64,000 nucleotides of DNA from Micropterus salmoides. Taxonomy: Eukaryota > Chordata > Actinopteri > Centrarchiformes > Centrarchidae. Both the position numbers and the translations under genes were made by a program. The notes beneath the pieces were generated by a model. The model ran no database searches and was not told where the DNA came from. It saw only the letters and a list, made by a program, of their open reading frames with translations. Below are positions 35,116 to 46,900 of this stretch, one piece after another (position 1 is the stretch's first letter; each line of letters opens with the position of its first letter). The DNA lies in contig NW_024040040.1 of the NCBI RefSeq assembly GCF_014851395.1, positions 14,559,403-14,623,402 of the forward strand, read 5' to 3'.

Positions 35116-37052
35116 TTCACAGGTACGAAGTGACTACATGCAGCAGTATGCCTCAAAAGTCAGTGACGGGATGGCTCTACAGCTCGGTTGTCTGGAAATA
35201 AGGTAATGCACAACAGCCTCAAGCAAGAAATTGTCTATTTGAAACAGCTAAATATTTTTCATGAAAACTAAATTCTGCTGGTTCATATGTTTATAAAACA
35301 TCATTTATTGTGTTTGCAGGAGATTCTACAAAGACATGAATCCACACGGACTGGAGAAAAAGTCCAACTTTGAACTATTAGAGTAGGTCCTGGTTTGAAT
35401 CCTGGCTATGTTTCTTTGTGGAGATTGCATATCTGACATGTTTTTGAAAAGGTGTGTTTGTTTTCTGATGGTGGTCTGACTTTTCTTTCCTTAGGAAGGA
35501 TGTGGGGTTGGACTTGTTCTTTCCTAGAGAGCTGATTAACAGCATGAAGGTAGAGAGCCGAAACAGCTACTAAACAGTAATTTGCCTTGTATGAATGTGC
35601 TTTTCTCTGTCTAAACCTGTAGATAGTGTCATGTTGAAGTTACATAATACAATGAAATTACAAAGTTTAAATTTTTATTGTCTGATGTTTGTCTGTGTGC
35701 AATGTGTCAGCCTAAGCAGTTACGTCGGCTGATCCAGCAGACGTTTCAGGGCTATGCCACCCTGAACCAGGACCAGTGCATGACCAGGTTCTTCACCACT
35801 CTGGCTCAGTGCTACAGCTACACACAGGAGAGCTTCGCCTGCCAGCTAGTGGTGAGCCTTTGAGAGTTTGGTGTGTGACAAGTGAAAAAGTGGTCTGTCA
35901 AGTGAAAAATATGTTATGTGTCTTGTCACATTTCAAGCTAAATGTTGTTGTTTGTTGTCCGGTGTCCATAGCATGGTTGGAGCCTCACAATAGACCTTGT
36001 CATCAGCCCTGAAGGCATCAGTCAGCAAACTGAAAACTCCACAGTAAGTTCACACTCACTTTCTTGCAGCTTTTGTTAAAGGCTTCCTGTGGGAAAATTT
36101 TGTCATTTACTCACAACTACTTGTAATATTTATGCAACATGAAAGATGGCCAGATATGCAAAGACAGTTTCGTGCACATGGGTATGAAAACACAAATTAC
36201 ACGATTAATAATCACATTATTCTTATTCTTATAGTATGCAAGCCATTAAACATTAGGCCACAAATATAAATACACTACATTCAACACTTGGAACAGGAGG
36301 AAAACAAAGTTTTTAATAGCATATACAATATATATATAAATAATATAATAAATAAACAGATCCTGTTTTATTACATCTTTGTTTCTTTGGTCTTCAGCCC
36401 GTGCGTTTGGCCACGTTCTCTCAGGTGCGCAGTATCTCCTGCTCTGCAGAGAGTGACGGTCGCGCTCTGCTTACTGTGCACATAGAGGGAGCCACACAGG
36501 TAACTCTAAACTTCCTAAAGGAATACTTCAACATCTTGGCAAATATGCTTATTTGCTTTCTCGCTGAGAGTTAGATGAGAAGGTGGATTCTACTTTCATG
36601 TTTGTGCAGCAGCTGATTAGCTTAGCATTTGCTCAGTCCATACAAAACCCAAAGGGTATAAATGAAAGATTGTGTTTTTAAGGGGAGGTGGATGCTGGAA
36701 CTATTTCTTAGATGTGTTCAGTCTTCCTGGAGTCTTGTGGATCCGTTACTTTTTAAAAAATCTGTTCACAGGTTAGCTGTTTCCACCTCATTCAGAGCAT
36801 TTTGCCCTTTACACATAGCAAATTTTCTCTGGCCTTTGAGTTGCACTTTTAGAAGTCAGATTAAGGTGCAAAGCTTTTTTATAAGTTAAAGCAGTTTAAC
36901 AAAGACTGAATGTCTTGTTTCTTCCACCCTCCAGTCGCTGTCAGTGAACACCTCCTCTCTGGCTGTGGCAGAGAACATGGCCGACCTGATTGACGGCTAC
37001 TGCCGGCTGGAAGGCAGCGCTGAGAGCTTGCTCATTATCAAGTCCAGCAAAG
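32164..37052 (+). CDS. ptk2b: ptk2b exons 1-10: FERM domain
   Basis: Exons are 32164-32367, 34341-34519, 34852-34939, 35123-35202, 35320-35382, 35495-35549, 35711-35851, 35972-36043, 36398-36499 and 36935-37052 (residues 1-367). Recognisable blocks: VKIIKVCFLSNSSNLGKNFK (F1 start), HWLHPDLTVSEL, DDRTTMLYFYQQVRSDYMQQ, KVSDGMALQLGCLEIRRFYK, QQTFQGYATLNQDQC, GWSLTIDLVISPEGI, and AENMADLIDGYCRL (F3 helix). In this family the FERM domain holds the kinase in an autoinhibited state. The 2-kb intron 1 is largely a minisatellite. Confidence 0.94.
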
Positions 37053-38676
37053 GTGCACTTGAAAGTATCAACCTTTTATGAAAATGCTCCTCTTGATGAG
37101 TCAAAATGTAATTAAACTATTTAACAATCTAAATCTAAAGTTATTAAACTATCCAGCAGTTTTAACATTGGCTATGCAGACCTCGCCATTACCATTATTT
37201 TTACATCCTGAGATTTTATTTTTTATTTTCCGTTCTCATTTTCCATGAATTATGATGACATTACTCACCAAATTCACATGACGTCAGTCTCATTCACTTT
37301 CTTTATCACTTCAAATATGTGGTTTGAATAATATTATTAAACTGGTACCTTTATTTTAAACAGTTATGTTGCTCACACTACTATCTACTTAAAGCTGTGT
37401 AGCAATGAGGCTGCATTCATATTTCACACGGGTGAAATGTTATTATTACTGATAGGAACCAAAATGTACCAAAGTGCTATGAGGTATAAAACCCTGTAAT
37501 GTTCCTTTCATTCTCTAAACCCCTGAATAAATCATGCTGGATTGACGACTCAACCAAATACCTGATTCTTTCAGGGAGAGACACAAGACTGAAACTTCCT
37601 GACATCCCAAAATGGTGAGTGTGATGAATCATATTGGAAAGTTTCACAAACTGTGACACGCTTAAACTTTTGTTTTCCAATGTGGTGGTAAACCACAGGA
37701 AACATAGATTGTGTAGATGGATTATGTTCCGGTTATATATTCCTATTTCTATTTCTTTTAAATGTTATTGATTGCTTTAAAAGATAAATTTAAGACCAGA
37801 CTATCTCTGTCTCTCTTCCAGTGCGGGTTCCAGTGGTCCTGATAGAGGTCTGAGTGAGTTTTAATTCTGGTTCCCTTTCAGCCTCCCGAACGTTTAATTT
37901 TTATCTTTGAACGTACTCTGCTTCTTCAGTTTGGTTGTGGCTGTGTACAGATGAAAAAATGCAAAGCAAACTCTTCTAATTTCAACATTTCCTTAACTTC
38001 AGGTTCGGATATTTATGCTGAGATTCCAGAGGGCGCAGCTGACTCTGGTGGTGAGCAGTGTTTCATGGAAAATTTACGGCAATGTCCTCTAGCAAGTCAA
38101 CTCTGAAACTACTAGACAGACAGCAGGCAAAGTACATTTATATTTGGTGGTTAAAGTACTTCAGGAGTACTTATTTGTTTACTTCTTTGTTTACTGTATT
38201 TTGCTCAAACGGTGTATCGCCTAATAGTTCCTGAATGCAGCACAGTAATGTCAAAATGAGGAGAGGTAGTATTAATGTGATGTTTTTTGAATGGCGCATT
38301 TACGAATTTTATTTGGTTCTTCAAGGATTGCTTCGCTTAGAAAGTTAAACATTTCATTTAAAATGTTCATTTATTAGAAGAATATTTGTGTCCAGGTTAG
38401 AGGAGCATATTTCCTCAACTTTCCCTTTCTTTGTGAATGTTTGTGTGTTCAGAGAAGCACAGTATCTCCAGAGACGACGTTGTTGTGGGTCGAATCCTGG
38501 GTGAGGGATTCTTTGGAGAGGTTCATGAGGGAGTTTATAAAAGCCCAGTGAGTGTCATCACAGTCTATTTTTAATGTGATAAAATCATACGTGTGCTTGG
38601 TTTGGTAAGTTTGATATATAGCCAATTTAATGCTGAAACTGTCAAAAAAAATGTTATTGTGAAAGTAACATATGCA

Positions 38677-38721
<45 letters not shown>

Positions 38722-41700
38722 AGACAGGCGAGAGGATCTGTGTGGCCATTAAAACATGTAAGGACTGCTCAGCTGATGTAAAAGAGAAGTTTCTCAGTGA
38801 AGCTGGTGAGTATGTGCCTGTTGCAGAGATTACTTCCTATCAAAAAACACAACCCATGCACATTTCAGTCTCAGATTCAGGTTTCTGGGTCGGAGATTTG
38901 TGATGCAACTGCAAAGCATGACAGGAACAGGAAGTTTAAACCCTTTCCCTGATTAGTAAAGTCCTTTTTGGTGGTAGAATTTTCTCCACCTGAAAATATG
39001 ACTGATTTCTGATCAATGTTTTAATTTAAAGTAAATTCTGAACAGAAAGAAGCAATTTCAAAATAAAATGTGATGACAGAAGAGTGGCGTATCTGAGTTC
39101 GGAACATTTCAGGGTTTCGCATGTTTCATCAGTCAGATGCTGTAGTCGGCTTCCTGTCGCTTTGATGTGGCTTTGTGAAAAAGCTCAGACTAGGTGCTGC
39201 AGTAGCATCGACAAAGTTTGTAATCCATGTGATGTTCTTTAGTAAAACTTGCAATAATGTGCCTCACTTTCAAATGTTTGTGAAATCAAGACTGACAGTT
39301 GAGCCCTGATAGAAGAGCCTTGAGGTTGCAGTGTTTATTACACCAAATCGACATAACTATCATGACACTGATGGTTTTGCTGTGTCTAGAGCTTTTAGCA
39401 GTCATGGAGCTAAAATTCTGTCCTGAGGTTGGTGCTTCAGAATTGGTTGATTCAATAAATATGCTGACAAGTTTTATGGCAATCTGTCCATTAGCCTGCT
39501 GTTTGAAATTCCTGACTGATACTACAGAAAAGTACTTTAACAATTCCAAAGAAACGTTCTTTAAAGTGAGTCTATGTAACTTTAACTGAACAGCTAGCCC
39601 CTGCAGACAATTAAAAGATATAATAGCTCATGACAGGCCGTGATATACGCTTATTATATCACAGTTAATGGGTGATGATGATCATGATTCCTACAACTCC
39701 CTTAACTGTGTTATAATAATCATATATCACAGCCTGAAGTGAGCTATTATTTTTATAAAAAAGCTACAAAGTATGGCAAAAAGAAAGTAACAGACACACT
39801 ACAATTTTGTTTTGTTTTATTTCATCATTTTCATAAGAATACAAAAAGTAGTGCCACCTGGCTGCTTGCACCCACTGAAAAACTGCCCAGCATTAGTAGA
39901 TTGACTTTGCTGCTTATAATAGGCTTCCATTTTTTTGTGAAATAGAGATGTGTTTGTTGCAGCGAGGATATTGCCAATAGGCTATCCCTGCCCCCCCGCC
40001 CGATCTGGGGACGCACATCTGGCTTTCGTACACATTTTGTTCTCCTCTCTGCGTCCCAACCGTCCCCCATGGTTGCTGTCTGTCTGTTCTGTCTTCTGTC
40101 AACAAAGGCTTCTTCCGTCATTTTCTTTCTCTGATATTAACAAATTATAAATGATGCAATGTGATATTTTATTGATCCCAGGGTCACTGCTCTGTTTGTT
40201 GCAGACTTGATGAAACATTTGGATCATCCCCACATTGTGCGTCTAATCGGAGTCATTGAGGTTGATCCTGTTTGGATTGTCATGGAGCTCTATCAACATG
40301 GAGAGGTGCGTCTGTGTGTTTCATGCGTTTGCACGTGTATGTCTGAATGGCTGACAAAAAAACAAAAAAACAAAAGCTGCTGCTCATTACCTAGATGATG
40401 ATCTATTGTGTCCATTTGGAAAATCTGTCTCACCTCAAAGTCAACAGACAGGAGTAGAAGGTTAATTTCAAGATTTTGCTTTCCAATGAAATTTTGTTGA
40501 AACTAGGAAGTTGATCCTAACTAGTTAAACAAATATATTATGAGACTTAAACTTGCCAGTGTATTAACTTCATACAGTATTTATTTAAGTTATATAAATG
40601 CCAACTGTACTGTGGCTTGTGAAAAAGTAGATGCCTTTGTTTCCATGACAGCTGGGCAGCTATCTCGTGGAGGAGCAGAACATCCTGACCACTGCAACCT
40701 TAATCCTATACTGTCTACAAATCTGCAAAGCCTTGGCTTACCTGGAGGGACTCAATATGGTGCACAGGTAAAGGGAGGCTTGAGTATTTGTGGCACTTTT
40801 TCTGAGAGAGAACCTAAAAACAGGAGACTGCATTTCAAGAGAGAAATTGAACAAAGATGTTGAGCTGACGAGAGCACATTTGACGTGTAAATGTTAACAT
40901 TTATTTGTTGCTTTACTGAATTAGTAATTTTTTATATATATATAGATGTTTTATTCATGTGTGAATCCAATTAATTACGATGGGGTTTTAGTGGTATGGG
41001 TTTAATGGCGTTTACATTAGGTTTACTTTCTGACTGGGTTCTGTTCTGTCTGTGTACTGCAGAGACATAGCGGTGAGAAATGTCCTCGTGGCGTCTCCTG
41101 AATGCGTCAAGCTTGGTGATTTTGGTTTGTCTCGCTACATTGATGAACAAGAGTATTATAAAGGTACACACACTTCCTCTCTTCTTTTAATCTTTGTAGA
41201 CGTGAAGATACAAGATCTGCATTTTTGTCCAATTGTCTTATTATATATTTCTCTTTTGTGCGCAGCCTCAGTTAGTCGATTACCGATCAAATGGATGGCA
41301 CCTGAGTCCATCAACTTCAGGCGCTTCACCACATCCAGTGATGTTTGGATGTTTGGTGAGAAATACACTCTTCTGCATGCACATGTATATCCTAGTGTGT
41401 CTTTTTACATGAGTGTGACAATCATTAACAATCTATCAGGAAAATGTGTTATATAATCCCAATGAGTGAGAGAATATCTCAAACCCCAGAAGTGATATTC
41501 AGATTATCAAAGGTAATTCAATTCAGGAAATTAGATGAAACAAAATTTTGGATAAAACTATAATAATGCGAAATTATTTCCCTAGACAATTTAATCTATC
41601 AGAGATGAAAACTGACCCGGGGAGGCGTGAGTTTCCTTCTTCTGTCTACTGGTCCAAGAGAACTGAGGAGCCTTTCCTAGTGATCCACTTATATAGAAAT

Positions 41701-43247
41701 TTGAAAGACTACATACACAATCATTGACTTAACTTTAACTGTGCCACAGTTTTGGCCACCAACCTGCTATTTTCCTTATTCCCTGGTATTCTCTTATTAA
41801 GGCATGAAAACATCTGTAATCTAAGCATTTGCCTTCCGGTATTACATAATTTTTTTTGGACTGGCTATAACATTCCTATCCTTTTTCTGGGAAACTGCAG
41901 CATCTGTCTTTCCCATAAAGGTTCACTTTAGGCCAGAACAGAACCCTGGTCACGCTGTTCTCTTGCTGAATTTTATAAGCAACAGTACCTAAGTGGAGCA
42001 GGACTGTGTGTGTTCAAACAGGTGTGTGTGTTTGGGAGATCTTCTCAATGGCCCAGCAGCCTTTCTTCTGGTTGGAGAATGGGCAGGTGATCAACCAGCT
42101 AGAATCGGGAGTTCGACTCCCCATGCCGCCGCGCTGCCCGCCCACCATCTACTCCCTGCTCACCAACTGCTGGGCCTATGAGCCGCATAGCCGGCCCAGC
42201 TTCAGCCAGCTCGTCTGCTCCTTGCGGTACACACTCACACAACACACATGCATTTCTTCTCCTCTATTACTGCTAGACCTAAAACTTTACTTACTTGCAA
42301 CTTTCCTGTTTTTTTCTTATCTTTAAAGACCTGAAAGAACTTATATATGAGGTATATGTGAGTTCTGAAAGTCTTGAAAATGTTTTCATAGTGAAACTAT
42401 TGTTTCAAGAGTGAAAAGGATTTGTCTGCACGTCATTCTCATAATGTGTTTCCAGTGTTATAAAGGTTTCTACTTCCTGAGCAATCCTTTCAGAGATTCA
42501 AATCTTTCAGGTCAAACAACTGACACTGACAAAAATAAGCCCAGTATACCCAAAACTAGCCTGGGTTGTAATAATAATAATAATAATAATAAAAGAAACC
42601 AATAATGTTTTGTAGTAGTGAGATACAGTACCAGTAGGCTGGCAAAAGGTTCAATTAAATGTGTTTTTACTGGTCAGATATCATGCCAAGTTCACCTTTA
42701 AGAACACACATAAAATCAAGATATCATTTTAGGAACTATGAGTGTTGTACATTTGAGACTAGGACAGTGCACGCATCAACCGATGTCTGCGTTTGTGTGT
42801 TTGATAGGGAGATCCACAGGATGGAATTGGAGCAGGAGGTGGATGTGAGGCGAGAAAGAGCAAGGTCCTCCACGCCAGCAATATTTGACCCTATCCACAC
42901 AGACCCTCCACCCAAGGTACTTCTATAGATGGCCAGTATAGGTACTGGTTCCAAGAAAACTGTATTAAAGTAAATGTGAAACTACTACTTCTCTCTTAGG
43001 TCAACATAGTGCCTCAGTGATTCATTTTATTTTTTTGTGTACTTGGTGCAGCCTTTTTCTTGTTTCATTTACATGTTACCATTTTAAAATATGTGTTAGT
43101 TTTTTAACGTGGGCTGGTGACCACGAGAGGCTGTGTTCATAGGCCTTTAAAAAATTACATGCGCTCTCTTTCTTTTTCTCACCAGCCATCCAGAACACAT
43201 GGCAACAGCCTTCCTCGGGGCACACGCATACAGGTGTCCTCTCACGT

Positions 43248-43281
<34 letters not shown>

Positions 43282-43881
43282 GGTAAAGGTTAGGTTTAAC
43301 TGAGCTGTTGCATTCCTCTGCTGTGACTTCCTGTTCCCCCCAGAGATGCAAATTAGTTTGTTTCTAAACCACATATAATACTGACATTTATATTGTGAAA
43401 ATGGTGGCAGACAACACATACAATGACTGAACCTCCCAAATTACATCAAACGCAAGAAGGAAGTTGTTGAGTCACATTCTGCAATGCCAGCTGCTGTTCA
43501 GGTCTTTAGATCAGAGTGTAAAAACTTGATGACTTAGCAACAAAATGTAGAAATAAACTGAATGAACTCATTTGAGTTAGGACTTGAGGGGGAAAATCTT
43601 CTTTAACATGCAAAATGCGTTCCTAGAATTATTTAAAAATTCAAATATGTCATACAAACCATTATATTATACTGGTATACTATGTTAAGTTATACTGTCT
43701 TAACTGTATCAGTGTGAAAATGTGCGTGTGTGTGTGTGTGTGTGTAGGCAACAGACATGGATAGCAGGCCGTTATGGGAGAAAGAGAGAGCGCAGGTGGA
43801 GAACACTTTACAAAGGCAAAGAAGAGAGATGCTGATAGATAAACAGTGGCTGGAGCAAGAGGAGAAACAGCTGGTGAGAGA

Positions 43882-43917
<36 letters not shown>

Positions 43918-46900
43918 ACACACACACATAATAGAGCACATTTTGCACTGCTCAGCAAAGGAAACACAGGAAGTAGTTTGTGGCCTGGAGTGTGACGAAA
44001 CAATGGAAGAGGCAGAGTGATGTGTCTCTGGCAAGCACACGATGTGATTGACTAAATGTGATGACATCTCAGTGTCTCCAGGCTAAAATAGTATGACAAT
44101 AATGGGACTCTACATATCTTACGGAAGTTACTGCTTCACTTACATAATGCGAGCACAGCCATTGATCATCGCTGCATTCACTGAAGTCTGCTTCTGTTTT
44201 TCTGTAGGATCCTGTTGTGCGAGTGGATTCACACCCCACGGTACATTATCTTGCTTTTAATTTCCTCTTACGCCAATTTAATGAGAAGCAATTCAGGGAG
44301 TTGTTCAATGTGGGTAGAGTCAAACTTTTGACTCCGTCCACAGTGAGAAAGTCCCACATGCTTTCTTGGATGTTTTTTTTTCTCTTGGTGCACACGAGGT
44401 TGATGTTGAAGGAAGTTACATCCATAGGTGTCATTTACACTGGGAACGCTGGGGACATGTCCACACCACTTTTTAAAATGGCGGATTTTCTCCCCATCAC
44501 TTTTTGAAAGTATTCATTAAAATGGTTCTGATAATAACGAGAATGCTTTGAGAATGGGTTAATTTGCACAATAAGAAACAAGCAATGTAATGTAAATATC
44601 TAATAACAAATGTGCATTGTCAAAGTTTTCTTGGACAACTTAAGCTAAAACAAACAAGTTGCTGATTACTACTACATTATATTACATTATATTTTTATAT
44701 TTTGAATTGTCACCTTACACCTGAATTTTGTGTTTCCCTTTATATATATAAAAGACATTTCAACCATAAATTGGTCCGGAAAATGTCTCTAGAATGCAGG
44801 AAAAAGTGTTTAATGCTCAAAATCTTCTAGGGAAGGACCCCCAGATCCTCCAAATCATATAACACAGTACTGAATATTTATTGTAATATCTTCTTGTATC
44901 TTCTTGTCCCCACCACTTCTCAGCACAAAGTGATGCCCTTGGTTACATCTTTGAAGATCTTAATCAAATTCCTACTTTACAGAAATATTATATTAAGTGA
45001 AGCTATGGAAGCAAACGAGACTGTCATTATGCATAATTTACTTATTACTTACTTAACAATATTCATGTCAGACCAGTGCAGGGGTGTATTTTTAGATGAC
45101 CAACTATTGCACAGATGTTAGCATAATTAATCTGACCAACTGTTAATCAGTGGTGTAATTAAAGATCACAGGGAAAGGTCCTTGTGTCTTGTGCAACACT
45201 AAATGTATTTGAAAAGAAAAGATTTTTACATAGTTTACATACTATATATATGTCTATATGTAAATAGAAAATGCAACTTTAAAAAACTGGTTTTATATAA
45301 AAAGTAAACAAATTGTACAAATTATGTAAACATTGGCAACAATTACACTATATATTGTTTACCACTCACAGTATTGTTGGTAAAAATGGTTTCACATGCA
45401 TGATATTACCCAGCAACTTATATAGATAAATGTGATGCATCAAATTTAAGCCAGCTTCAAACCCGTGTCACTAAAGCTAGGATGCCCGGGAGGCTGAGAG
45501 TTGTAAAACATCCTTCAAAAGGGTTACAACCATACACTTATGGAAACTCTTTCTCTCTACCCACATCAAGCAATTGCACACACCAGTGAGGGGTGCTTGA
45601 ATTTGAGAGGTATATTAAAGCTGCGTTAAGCATGTTTTGACCACTAGGGGGCAGAGACATACCTGTTAATGTTCTGTAGATCCTGAACAAGTGTTTTAGG
45701 TGTAGTTTGGTCCACCAGCCCCTTGTTCACATTGGTTTTCTGCCTCTTATAAGGTTTTATTTAAGCAGCATTTAAGTACAAGTCCACATTTAAAGCACTC
45801 GGATGTTCTGTCTGAGACACTACTGATTCACTGATTGACATCTGTCCCAAGCTGAAGCTTGAAACTTAAACCTATTATTCAATTGATAATTTCACATCCT
45901 CTTTTCCTTTTTTGTTTGCAGCCTCCTGAAAAAAGCCCAGGAAATGGTGAGTCCAGATTAAGAGGCTTCATTTCAGCTGGCAGCTTTCTTAAACAAAGGT
46001 TTACTGTTTCTAACCTCTTTCACTTTAAGCTGCAAAAGACTTTGATATCTGATGTTGGAGCATTGCAGCAGTTCAATATAGAAAAGAACATAGGTTATGC
46101 ATAAAAGTAAACCACTAGATGAAAATACACAGCAGATGGTTTCCAAATGTGAATTACAGCATGTTACAATGTGTTGCACGTACAAAAGAGCAAAAATAGT
46201 CAAACATTCCAAGACAAATAAACAAATGTAAACTTTTTACATTATTGAAATACATTAAAAGATCAAAAGAAACTTTATTTTCACCATATACTGTATACAG
46301 TATATGCAAAATCATATTGTGTTTATGTTAGAAGTGTACAGAATGTCATGCGTGTGTGCAGAAAATGTGTGGGTCAAAAAAATGTGCAGATGTGCAGGTT
46401 TAATCTGTCTCCGCCAGGTCCTCCAGAGAAGCCCCCAATGCCTCCCGTCACACAGGTAAAAGAAAAACCTCTACTGTACATTTGGTAGAAAATATACTTC
46501 AATTTGTTACTTTCTTAAGAAAAGAACCATTAAAGCTGTAAACGGAAAAGTTTAAATGTTTTGTACAGGCAACGATTTTAGTACTGATACTGAGCCATGT
46601 ATTAAATTTGGTCATTAAAAAAATGTATGTTTTATGTTGTAGCCTCGCCCCACAGCTGAGCTGGACCGATCAGGTGATCAGGTTTACACCGGCGTCATGG
46701 CGATGGTAAAACAGGTGGTCCAGCTGAAGAATGATGTCAACACACTGCCCGCCTCCGAGTATCCCAACGCCGTCAAAGTAGGTCCATCATGATGTTGTGT
46801 ATTTCCACAAACAGTGATGTTTTTGCAATCATCTTTTCAAAATCTGTTCCGCTTGAAGCTGGAATATGAAATATGGAGGATGGATCAAGACATCATGGAC

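Noticed and set aside
43680..44067. Two minus-strand frames of 107 and 125 codons with Cys/Val and Thr/His runs
   Set aside because: They are antisense to ptk2b exon 23 and to the TG/CA repeats around it; no start context or homology.
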